Part shown: positions 24,843 to 32,117 of the stretch, piece after piece
Position numbering within the stretch: the first letter of the stretch is position 1
Layout of the letters: every line of letters begins with the position of its first letter
Virus record (IMG/VR): IMGVR_UViG_3300049212_000020
Span: 1 to 45,931 of that record
DNA length: 45,931 nt
Source: a virus
Strand: one strand, 5' to 3'
Program-made: the position numbers and the translations under genes
The notes under the pieces: model-generated
What the model saw: the letters and a program-made list of their open reading frames with translations, nothing else
What the model was told of the DNA's origin: nothing
The model's database searches: none

Positions 24843-26465
24843 ATGCAAACAGCGTTGGCTGATCCCCTGGCAGACTGCCGCACCTGCGCCAGTACGTTGA
24901 TCGTGATCGGGTTGGGTGTTGGGGGCCTGATCGAACGGATCGCGTCGGACCGGATGCTGAACACGAAAGACGTGCGCATTCTGTCCCTGCCGGGGGAGAC
25001 GGCACCGACCGGTGAGCTGCCGAAGAACATCATCATCACCATCGTCAACGACTACGTCGGCGTGCAGCAGTGGATCTGGGATTCATTCGGCGCGCACGAG
25101 TCGATCATCAAGCTGGCCGGTGCTGACATCGTCGACACACACGAGCTGTGCCCGCAAGCGGAAGCGTTCCGCGCCGAGCATCTGCCGCGCATCCGTAACG
25201 CGCTCGCTGATCGGCCGTGGGCGCTGGGTAACGACATCAACGACACCTTCATGGGATTGCACCATGCAGCACTTAACGCGCGAACTATCCTTCCATGTCC
25301 ATCAATTGGAAACGTGTCGGGCGTCTTTGGTCCAACTCCGGCAATCGCTATCGGAGCTGGACCGTCAGTTGGCGAACATCTTGACGCACTACGAGCTTTG
25401 CAAACCAAGTGCATCCTCGTCGCCTGTGACGCCGTCTACCCCGGCCTCATCGCAGCAGGCATCGTCCCGCACTTCGTGACGCCCTTAGAGCGCCTCAAGC
25501 AGCAAGCCCAATTCGTAGCCTGCGCCAAGGGCACGCGCACGATCTTCGCCGGCATTCCCGCCTGCCATCCATCGGTAGTCGAGCCCTTCGACGGCAAATG
25601 CATCTACCTGCACGCGATGGACCGGCTGTACAACTGGCTCGCACCCGCTGAGGAACTGGTCTGCACCACTGGTTCCTCGACCGGGGTTCTCTCATTTCTC
25701 GTTGCCGCCTCGCTCACGCGCGGGCCGGTCTATCTGGTTGGACACGATCTGGCAAAGGGAGCCAATGGGACGCACTGGCAAGCCTGCGACTTCGCGGCGA
25801 AAGCGCATGAGCACGAAACCAACAACGTCGGATCCTTCGGTGCCAACGGCTACGAAACCCGTTTTGTCCCTGGAAATGACGGCACGCTGGTCGAATCCTG
25901 CATGTGGTGGGACACCTTCCGCTTCGAGATCAGCTCGCAAGCCAAGCTCATCAGGGACAGGGTCTTCAACGTCAACGCGCACACCAAGCGATACGCCGTT
26001 ATCGAGCACACCCAATCTGGGCCACTCCCAGATCCGGCTTCTCTCAACGACCTTCCCGAAATCCGTCTGGAGCGGGGGCATGCGGTGCGGTATGACAGCT
26101 GGAAGGCTCGCGCAGCCCAGCTGCCTGCCGACTGCGAGCACTTCAAGCGACACATGGGCGAGCTGCGTACAGACCTGCGCGCAATGTGGGCGCAAGCACC
26201 GCACGCATGGAATCTTGACACCCTACTGTCGCGTATGCTCCCGGATGCTGGAGTTAGTCCGGGCAATCAGGCAGCCTTCCAGTACTTCCTCCGCAGCGCG
26301 GTCTACAACGAGCAGATGTACATGCACGCGCGCTCGCGGACGTACCAAGTCAAAGAGCAAGCGTACTGGCACACGATGCTCTCGCTCGACGGCCTCGCGG
26401 CGACGATGACGAGCGCCATCGACCACCTGCAACCGGTTCTGGAGGCCATCGCCCGTGACTGCTGA
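24843..26465 (+). CDS. Maf/DUF115-type glycosyltransferase
   Basis: A 540-residue protein resembling DUF115 / motility-associated factor (Maf) proteins. The diagnostic part is at about residues 170-215: AIAIGAGPSVGEHL followed by an (I)LVACDAVYPGLIAAGIVPHF stretch, the GxGPS nucleotide-binding signature of the family. Bacterial Maf proteins attach nonulosonic acids (pseudaminic, legionaminic) from CMP-sugars to Ser/Thr of flagellin. A phage copy beside terminase, in a genome with a cytidylyltransferase-amidotransferase sugar cassette, suggests O-glycosylation of a virion or surface protein. No ribosome site precedes ATG 24843; the mRNA may be nearly leaderless, or a downstream TTG/GTG is used. 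The more distant MptE relatives are an alternative. Confidence 0.7.
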   Translation: MQTALADPLADCRTCASTLIVIGLGVGGLIERIASDRMLNTKDVRILSLPGETAPTGELPKNIIITIVNDYVGVQQWIWDSFGAHESIIKLAGADIVDTHELCPQAEAFRAEHLPRIRNALADRPWALGNDINDTFMGLHHAALNARTILPCPSIGNVSGVFGPTPAIAIGAGPSVGEHLDALRALQTKCILVACDAVYPGLIAAGIVPHFVTPLERLKQQAQFVACAKGTRTIFAGIPACHPSVVEPFDGKCIYLHAMDRLYNWLAPAEELVCTTGSSTGVLSFLVAASLTRGPVYLVGHDLAKGANGTHWQACDFAAKAHEHETNNVGSFGANGYETRFVPGNDGTLVESCMWWDTFRFEISSQAKLIRDRVFNVNAHTKRYAVIEHTQSGPLPDPASLNDLPEIRLERGHAVRYDSWKARAAQLPADCEHFKRHMGELRTDLRAMWAQAPHAWNLDTLLSRMLPDAGVSPGNQAAFQYFLRSAVYNEQMYMHARSRTYQVKEQAYWHTMLSLDGLAATMTSAIDHLQPVLEAIARDC

Positions 26466-26700
26466 CAACACCATCTGCATCGTCCTGACCGACGGCATCA
26501 AAGCCCGCACGCTGGACCACAATCCCCTCAGGCACCACGTCGAGAAGAAAGCATCCCTGCACGCCAAGCTGATCGAGCGCCTGATCGAGGAGAAGCTGCT
26601 GGTCGAGGAACTGATCCCGGTCGCCGGCAGACCCAACGAGTACGTCATCCGCATCGCGCTGACGGTCATGAAACCGCAGCCTGAGAAGCTGCAGCGATGA
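26455..26700 (+). CDS. Small protein coupled to the Maf-like gene
   Basis: An 81-residue protein starting at GTG 26455, nine bases after GGAGG (26441-26445), overlapping the transferase by 11 bp. It looks like a small alpha/beta domain with an HHVEKKASLHAKLIERLIEEKLLVEELI helix followed by a strand pair; a winged-helix-like fold is possible. No family recognised. Tight coupling suggests it works with the transferase or the next gene. Confidence 0.65.
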   Translation: MTADNTICIVLTDGIKARTLDHNPLRHHVEKKASLHAKLIERLIEEKLLVEELIPVAGRPNEYVIRIALTVMKPQPEKLQR

Positions 26701-27368
26701 GTCAGGATACAGGCGACTCCGTCGCCGCGCCTCCGGCGCCCCCGCCCCCTCCTGAACAGGCATTCGCCCAGAAGTCACCGCAACAGTACTTCACCGAACT
26801 CAGACAATGGGTGCTCGACCACTGCGGCACCGGCAACGCCGTTCGCCAATCCGCCTACCAGATGTCCCTGACCGCCTACGTCCACCGCCTCATCAAGTAC
26901 GGCCCGGACGACAGCCTCAGCCACCTCACCAGCGTCGACCTCCTGCACCTACTCCTCTACACCAACGCTGAAACCGCTGAATGGCTGATGCGCGCAGCGT
27001 TCACCCGGTCGCTGATCGAGGGCCGGCAGGACATCGTCGACTACCTCGCCTCACTCCCCTTCATGCCCGAATGCACGACCTGGTACTGGAAACTCACCGC
27101 CGGCATCATCGGCGCCGCCGAAGACCCGGCTGAGACGACTGCGTGGCTGGACAGCATGCCTGCCGAAGAGAAGTCGATCGCGAGACTCCTCATCGCCCGC
27201 GTCTTCCCCGACACCGCACACATCGACTGGCTGCACGATGTTCCAGACACGCAACCACTCCTGGCCTACAAGCTCGCTGAACTGATCGCGACACAGCCCA
27301 AGTACAAGCACGCGGCTGAGTGCTGGGTCAGGGAACGACCGCTGGTGAGGAATCAGGCGTATAACTGA
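26697..27368 (+). CDS. Hypothetical helical protein with Pro-rich N-terminus
   Basis: A 223-residue protein, last gene of the plus-strand operon; ATG overlaps the previous stop (ATGA). Residues ~10-20 are a proline run; the rest is helical with many Trp/Leu/Ala pairs (for example AEWLMRAAF and TTWYWKL), perhaps a TPR-like or HEAT-like superhelix. Function unknown. Its association with a Maf-type gene could mean an acceptor-presenting or chaperone role, but this is only a guess. Confidence 0.65.
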   Translation: MSQDTGDSVAAPPAPPPPPEQAFAQKSPQQYFTELRQWVLDHCGTGNAVRQSAYQMSLTAYVHRLIKYGPDDSLSHLTSVDLLHLLLYTNAETAEWLMRAAFTRSLIEGRQDIVDYLASLPFMPECTTWYWKLTAGIIGAAEDPAETTAWLDSMPAEEKSIARLLIARVFPDTAHIDWLHDVPDTQPLLAYKLAELIATQPKYKHAAECWVRERPLVRNQAYN

Positions 27369-27933
27369 GAACGACAAACCCCCGCCGTGAAGCGAGGGCT
27401 GGCGTGTGTCCCCTTCGTGTCCCCTTGCGGACGCTCTACCATCAGGGGGAACTTTTTGACGGAGGGGAGCTAGATCATAGGAATCGTCGCGCTGGGGCCC
27501 TACCCCCGGACCCCTGCCATCCCCCCTGTGCTTAGCTCGATCGTTGTCAAGCTCCGCCCGTATTCCTCCCAGAGCTAAGCTATAACCTATTGTCTATACT
27601 AGTATGTATGACTAGTACGCAGCGGATTCACTATCCGTTGCTGTATGTGAGCGGTGGGGTGTTTCGCTGTTTGGCTGACTTTACACGTGTTCTGCTACAC
27701 CAGGGGAACCCATCTCATCCCCATCTCCCATCGCTCTATGCCGATGGTCCGCTGTATATGCTGCTGTGTCGGCTAGATAGCTGAACGCTTCGCTCTGAAG
27801 TGACGCTCAGCGGCTATCGCATCTCCGGGGCATCGATGCTCTAATCAGCTTACTTGGAGTGGTGACATTTCCTGTCACTCAGTCAAGCTTTGTTTTGAGT
27901 TATCCACAATTGGGTAGTCAATGAACTACCGTA
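27369..27933. promoter_or_regulatory. Control region without a convincing gene
   Basis: About 565 bp between convergent operon ends. I see: the weak terminator at 27379; a 9-bp perfect inverted repeat GCTTAGCTC (27530-27538) / 27572-27580; a perfect 7-7-7 palindrome TACTAGT-N7-ACTAGTA (27597-27617); GTGACA-N5-TGTCAC (27862-27878); one TTATCCACA, an exact E. coli-type DnaA box (27900-27908), with a one-mismatch copy at 27944-27952; and hairpin GGTAGT-N6-ACTACC (27913-27930). A 58-64 codon open frame at 27590-27784 has no good ribosome site or recognisable protein. Some of these may be regulator sites or a replication element. Confidence 0.5.
27379..27398 (-). terminator. Possible minus-strand terminator
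   Basis: On the minus strand, CCCTCGC and GCGGGGG form a six-of-seven base-pair stem with a six-base loop, followed by TTTGTCGTT. It would stop transcription coming from the minus-strand regulator at 27934 before it runs antisense into 27368. The T-tract is imperfect. Confidence 0.35.
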
Positions 27934-28212
27934 TCAGCCCGAGTTCTCCACAACATCTGCATCATTCTTACTGGTGTAGGGCTTGCGCCAGGGTTTGAGG
28001 CCGAGCAGCTCGTCGGTCGAGCATTTCAGCGTCTTAGCCAGGATGATCAGCCTCGGCAGCGTCGGCAGGTGCTTGCCGGTCTCGTAGTGGTTCACCATAC
28101 CGATGGTGCATTGCAGCTTGTCCATCAGCTCACCAGGTCCGATGCCTAGCTCGGTTCTGCGCTCCTTGATGCGCTGTCCCACAATCTTCGCTAGGTCATC
28201 GTCCTTCATCAT
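27934..28212 (-). CDS. XRE-family HTH regulator
   Basis: A 92-residue protein with a Cro/CI helix-turn-helix at about residues 10-65 (GQRIKERRTELGIGPGELM, then the TIGMVNHYETGKHLPT recognition segment and LIILAKTLKCSTDELLGL). The C-terminus is short, so it is a DNA-binding domain only. Two ATAG-N5-CTAT operators lie just upstream (28242-28254 and 28274-28290), one inside the promoter of the divergent gene at 28368; autoregulation and control of that gene are likely. It is a second regulator, separate from the repressor at 44331. Confidence 0.85.
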   Translation of the reverse strand: MMKDDDLAKIVGQRIKERRTELGIGPGELMDKLQCTIGMVNHYETGKHLPTLPRLIILAKTLKCSTDELLGLKPWRKPYTSKNDADVVENSG

Positions 28213-28241
28213 CGTGCTACGAGCATATGGGGCTTATGGAT

Positions 28242-28254
28242 ATAGCGCAACTAT
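28242..28254. promoter_or_regulatory. Operator ATAG-N5-CTAT, proximal copy
   Basis: ATAG CGCAA CTAT, an inverted repeat with a five-base spacer, 30 bp before the XRE gene start. It shares half-sites and spacing with the copy at 28274-28290; centres are 34 bp (about three helical turns) apart. Likely binding site of the XRE protein. Confidence 0.55.
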
Positions 28255-28264
28255 CAAGAAGCCC

Positions 28265-28293
28265 TTGCCTATGATATAGTGCTGCTATATAGT
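28265..28293 (+). promoter_or_regulatory. Promoter for 28368 with embedded operator (28274-28290)
   Basis: TTGCCT (28265-28270), 17-bp spacer, TATAGT (28288-28293; five of six to the -10 consensus). The perfect palindrome ATATAG-TGCTG-CTATAT (28274-28290) fills the spacer and enters the -10, a layout in which the bound XRE protein would block RNA polymerase. Confidence 0.6.
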
Positions 28294-28367
28294 CCCACCA
28301 ACCAAAGACCCTGGCGCTGCTGCTAACAGCCCAGGGTCAGCCACCAGCCGCTTTCAAGGAGCGACCA

Positions 28368-28601
28368 ATGGACCCACAGTCTCCAACCACCTACTACCTG
28401 TGCAACCCCGTCCGCCGGTACGTGCTCGCACCCTGGCCAGGCCGTGAGGACATGGTGCTCCTGCACGATGTCTGCGACGAGTTAACCATGCCCCTCTATG
28501 CCGTCCGCAAGAAGGACGTTGCCGCCATGTACGAGGAGATCGTTGCCCTCGGTAAGCGCCACGGCTTCTATGTCGAGGGCATCGGTGGCTCAGCCCACTA
28601 G
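28368..28601 (+). CDS. Small hypothetical protein under XRE control
   Basis: A 77-residue protein with a good AAGGAG ribosome site before ATG 28368. No family recognised; composition is that of a small soluble alpha/beta protein. It is transcribed from the operator-bearing promoter at 28265-28293 and converges on the last gene of the early operon, overlapping it by 12 bp. It might be an antirepressor or other switch effector; nothing in the sequence confirms this. Confidence 0.65.
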   Translation: MDPQSPTTYYLCNPVRRYVLAPWPGREDMVLLHDVCDELTMPLYAVRKKDVAAMYEEIVALGKRHGFYVEGIGGSAH

Positions 28602-29891
28602 CCCCTTCTCCTCCCACGCCTTCACATACCGCCACACCTGCTGAAACGGTAGGTCGTGGCGGTTGGCTATCTCTAGGACGCTCAAGCCCAGCTCATCCCG
28701 ATGCCCAAAGTACAGCGGCAGGCAATCCATCAGGTTGTTCCATCGCCTCGCCTCATCGCTGATCGTGCGCCTGTCAGGCATCGATGGATCCAACATAGGC
28801 TTGTAGAGGTCGATTCCCGGCCTACTGAGGCACACCAGGCCCCTAAACTTCCGTTGGTGCCGCTTGTCCTTGTCCATGTTCGATAGGGCCTCTACGGTCA
28901 CGGAAACGGCTTCCCTGAGGCGCTGCTCGTCCATCAGGTCTGCGGTATCGTGGCTGGTATGGTACTCACTAAAGGGAACCCGACTCAGGCTCACGGTAGC
29001 GATCTCATACCCTGCTGAATCCCAGCACGTCTCATCGTTGCCGACAACGCTCCTGAACGGTGCCTCCCTCCATGGGAACCCGGAGTCCTTCAGGGCTCGC
29101 ACGTAATACTGATCAATTGGTGCATCCCCTGTGAAGCTGTGCTGCAGGGCTAGGGGGCCTTGAGTACCCAGGCTCTCCAAGAACACCCCGCTATGCAGCT
29201 TGGTGTCCTGGAAGCGGTCCAGGTAGAAGATCGAGTGATAGTGCTCAGGTCCTATGATGAGCCTGTAGCCCAGCTCAGCCTCCTGGGTCATCAGCTGCCG
29301 CATCACCTCGATACCAATGGCCACGCCTGACAAGTCATCGTTGGCACAGCCCGGATGGCAGTTGTGGGCATTGATGAGGATATCGATGTCCTGCTTACCC
29401 GGCTTATGGAACTCCAACACCTTCATGGTGCCTGGCGTCTTGGTCGTCCTCAGCTCGATGTGGTATGCCTCACGGTCCTTGATGCTGTCATAGAACCGCT
29501 TGGTGACTGAGAACCCCCAGTCCTTGACCCAGTTCTTATACAGCCAGTCACAGTGGTAGATCAGCGCGTCATCGTACTCGGCACTGTAGTACAGGTGCTT
29601 CTTCAACTCCTCGCCACCAATGCCTGCAACGAATGGCTCGCTGTAGGCGCAGACTCCCAGCGGATGAGCGTTGCCGTCGTAGATCAGGTTGCCTGCGTTG
29701 TCGTGGATCGTGGCCTTCTGGCATTCCCACTTCTGCGGGAGCACCCAGCCATTGACCTCTGAGCCTGACTCAAACTCATGCACCTGGAACGGTAGCTCCT
29801 GGCACAGCAGCTCAGTCACCTTGTCCAAGCCATCGCACACAACGCCGCTGCGATAGGGGCTCAGCTTGCGGATCAGATCAACCATCGACAT
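28590..29891 (-). CDS. DUF4910 aminopeptidase-like protein (sugar cassette)
   Basis: A 433-residue DUF4910-type protein, a family found in polysaccharide and flagellin-modification loci with an M28-like zinc-peptidase fold. Visible metal-site candidates are H176, H179 and D185/D186 (INAHNCHPGCANDDLSG), an EHYHS segment near 215 and a GNDETCWDSAG segment near 280. The last ~50 residues look like a winged helix (LGLSVLEIANRHDLPFQQVWRYV). The reaction of the family is not established. ATG 29891 has a GGAGA ribosome site and overlaps the upstream stop by 14 bp. It is the last gene of the ~15.6-kb early operon. Confidence 0.8.
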   Translation of the reverse strand: MSMVDLIRKLSPYRSGVVCDGLDKVTELLCQELPFQVHEFESGSEVNGWVLPQKWECQKATIHDNAGNLIYDGNAHPLGVCAYSEPFVAGIGGEELKKHLYYSAEYDDALIYHCDWLYKNWVKDWGFSVTKRFYDSIKDREAYHIELRTTKTPGTMKVLEFHKPGKQDIDILINAHNCHPGCANDDLSGVAIGIEVMRQLMTQEAELGYRLIIGPEHYHSIFYLDRFQDTKLHSGVFLESLGTQGPLALQHSFTGDAPIDQYYVRALKDSGFPWREAPFRSVVGNDETCWDSAGYEIATVSLSRVPFSEYHTSHDTADLMDEQRLREAVSVTVEALSNMDKDKRHQRKFRGLVCLSRPGIDLYKPMLDPSMPDRRTISDEARRWNNLMDCLPLYFGHRDELGLSVLEIANRHDLPFQQVWRYVKAWEEKGLVG

Positions 29892-31446
29892 AGGCCGTCT
29901 CCAAGCACGAGAACCATACGTGTCCTTCCCACCCGTTCTTCCCCTTCAGCTGGTCATGCCAGATGCCATCGCATTCATAGCCTGCCTTCCTCAGCGCCTT
30001 GCAGCTGCCGACGTTGGACTCGTACGCACCAGCATGGATGCGGTGCAGCTTCAGCTCCTGGAACGCCAGCTTGGTCGCTAGTCGTATCGCTTCAGTGGCG
30101 AAGCCTCGACCCCATAGCTTCTTCTCGCCAATAAAGTATCCAACGTCTGCGTATCGGTGATGCCAGTTAATGCCACCCACCTTAATGTTGCCGATGTGAG
30201 TTCCGGACTCGTTCTCAAATATGCCCAGCAGATGGTTGGATTCGCTCCGCTGCATTCCCGAGACGAATCTCCTGATGCCGTCGAGCGTCTGGACATGAAA
30301 GCGTGACTCCAAGTACTGGTTGATCTCTGGGTCATTAAGCCAGTCCACATACCGCTCGGTGCAATCGCTGAGCGTTAGTGGACGCAGGCGCACCTTCTTG
30401 CCCTTGATGGTGAGCGTGGGCTTAGCTGGCGTATCCACGCCCATCGCCGTGTACTCAGGCGTATAGGTGATCGCTTGATGCAGCCGCTCGGGGCTGGTGA
30501 CAAACCGCATCCCAGGCCTCAGCTCCTTGTTGATCACCTTCCCATCGCACCACACCTCAGCGACCAGGACCGTGCCCGTATGGCTGGCGACAGTGATCTC
30601 GTCCTTGCTGATGCGTACAATCAGCCCATTGGCGTACGGGTGGAACGCGCCGTCGATCGAATCAGAACACCGCAGCTGCACCGTGCGCCCATTGATGGTC
30701 GTATGCGCCCCTGGATAGGGCTGGTCGAACGCATTGATGAAGTTGGCGATCTCGACTGAGCCCCAGTTCCAGTTCACCCACCCGTTCTCGCTGGTCTTGA
30801 GCCTCGGGAAGTACAGCGAGTCCTTCTCGGCAATGTCGCCAGGCAGGAAGATCGCGCCCTTCCTGATGGCGAGTAGGAACTCCTGGATCATCTCCAGCTC
30901 TTGCTTGCCGCAGTCCTCGAACCAGTGATCGGGATAGATCGCGGTGTAGCCCATGTCGTACGCCCGCTGCATGACGATAGCGCCGTTGTCGTACACACCC
31001 TGCTTGGTCTGTGGCGTCACCTGCTGCAGGCAGCAACCCCATTTGATCTCGCCATTCATAATCGCCCAGGTGTAGTGCGCTCCTCCACGGTAGCGTGGCA
31101 GTGGGATGCCCATCACATCGATCAGGCGCCCACCGAAGACATCCACGATCTCCGGGCTGAACTGCCAGGCTTCACCCAACCCAAGGCCCAGCGTGGTGGG
31201 CGTGATCTCCTCAAGCCCCAAGTCCCGATTGATGTCGTCGGTGACGTGGTACCAGTCCATGCCCGCTGCGACCAGATGCTGGCCAAGCGTCAGCTCGCCA
31301 TCGATCACCTCGGCCTCCTGCCGTGGGCTGGTGTAGATGTCCACATGCAGGTTCAGCTCTCTGAGGAGCTTCGCGACCTTGATCAGCAGCGGTGAGCCAC
31401 CGAACAGCATGACGTGGTCAGGATAGGGGATGGTCAGCGTGGTCAT
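29878..31446 (-). CDS. Formyltransferase-like / GNAT acetyltransferase fusion
   Basis: A 522-residue fusion. Residues ~1-215 resemble the N-terminal formyltransferase domain and ~220-310 its C-terminal barrel (methionyl-tRNA formyltransferase type, used also on sugar amines). Residues ~350-520 are a RimJ/RimL-type GNAT N-acetyltransferase (RLRPLTLSDC start, WGRGFATEAI acetyl-CoA loop). In the formyltransferase active site the usual Asn and His (N-x-H before PxLPRYRG) are replaced by D110 and M112, while the later Asp (D153 in YDNGAI) remains. It may therefore be catalytically altered. ATG 31446 overlaps the HisF-like stop (ATGA). Its likely role is N-acylation of an amino sugar. Confidence 0.8.
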   Translation of the reverse strand: MTTLTIPYPDHVMLFGGSPLLIKVAKLLRELNLHVDIYTSPRQEAEVIDGELTLGQHLVAAGMDWYHVTDDINRDLGLEEITPTTLGLGLGEAWQFSPEIVDVFGGRLIDVMGIPLPRYRGGAHYTWAIMNGEIKWGCCLQQVTPQTKQGVYDNGAIVMQRAYDMGYTAIYPDHWFEDCGKQELEMIQEFLLAIRKGAIFLPGDIAEKDSLYFPRLKTSENGWVNWNWGSVEIANFINAFDQPYPGAHTTINGRTVQLRCSDSIDGAFHPYANGLIVRISKDEITVASHTGTVLVAEVWCDGKVINKELRPGMRFVTSPERLHQAITYTPEYTAMGVDTPAKPTLTIKGKKVRLRPLTLSDCTERYVDWLNDPEINQYLESRFHVQTLDGIRRFVSGMQRSESNHLLGIFENESGTHIGNIKVGGINWHHRYADVGYFIGEKKLWGRGFATEAIRLATKLAFQELKLHRIHAGAYESNVGSCKALRKAGYECDGIWHDQLKGKNGWEGHVWFSCLETAYVDG

Positions 31447-32117
31447 CCATACCTCACGGGAATGCCCTTGTTGCGCAAATAGGCTCGCGCACGCAGGGGG
31501 TTCGAATCGGTGAAACAGAACATGGCTCCAGATGCACACGCATCAGCGCCAGCGTTGAAGGCGTCGACCATGTGCTGGTAGTGACCACAGCCACCCATGG
31601 CGATGATCGGGCACTTCAGGCTCTTTCGGACGTTGCTGATGGTCTGCACATCGTAGCCCTTGCGGATGCCATCGCGGTCCGTGGCATGCAGCACCACTTC
31701 CCCAGCGCCCATGTCCCCGAGCTCCTTAACGGGCTCGGCGTAGTCGTAGCACCACACCACAGCCTGTTGCCCGAAGTGCTCGGCAATCGCCGGGATCAGC
31801 TGGTACATGGTCCGGATCACCACCTTCTCAGCGCCGGCCTTGATCAGCGTGGCCGCATCCTCCTCGGTCCTGATCCCACCACCCACGGCCACGGGGATAA
31901 AGCACACCTTGCCGATCTCCTCGATGACATCGAGCAGGGGCTGGACGCCCTTGTCAGGCTGGATGTTCAGGATCATCAGCTCGTCAGCGCCGTTGTTGTT
32001 GTGGATCCTCGCTTGCGACACCGGATCACCCACATCTCTGGGGTTGGCGAACTGCGTGGTCTTCACCACACGGCCGTCCTTCAGCAGCATGACTGGGATC
32101 ACACGCTTTTTGAGCAT
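31443..32117 (-). CDS. HisF-like protein of sugar amidation (WbuZ type)
   Basis: A 224-residue (beta/alpha)8 protein aligned without gaps to the start of HisF (MLxKRxI...KDGRVVK) but shorter than histidine HisF (~250). The catalytic aspartate at HisF position 11 is L11 here, while the second one is kept as D147 (ATDRDG). Loss of D11 makes a histidine-pathway role unlikely and matches HisF homologs of O-antigen loci that pass ammonia to an N-acetyl sugar amidotransferase. The amidotransferase is the gene directly upstream, overlapping by 19 bp. The usual glutaminase partner HisH is missing. Confidence 0.85.
   Translation of the reverse strand: MLKKRVIPVMLLKDGRVVKTTQFANPRDVGDPVSQARIHNNNGADELMILNIQPDKGVQPLLDVIEEIGKVCFIPVAVGGGIRTEEDAATLIKAGAEKVVIRTMYQLIPAIAEHFGQQAVVWCYDYAEPVKELGDMGAGEVVLHATDRDGIRKGYDVQTISNVRKSLKCPIIAMGGCGHYQHMVDAFNAGADACASGAMFCFTDSNPLRARAYLRNKGIPVRYG

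Noticed and set aside
27590-27784. Possible 58-64 residue plus-strand gene
   Set aside because: Starts inside a palindrome, lacks a ribosome site and has no protein-like features; kept only as a note in the control region.
27900-27952. DnaA boxes as the main origin
   Set aside because: Only one exact and one near box; the iterons in the replication gene are the stronger candidate.
31443-32117. Histidine biosynthesis gene hisF
   Set aside because: The catalytic D11 is leucine, the protein is short, and its neighbours are sugar enzymes; better read as an amidation partner.
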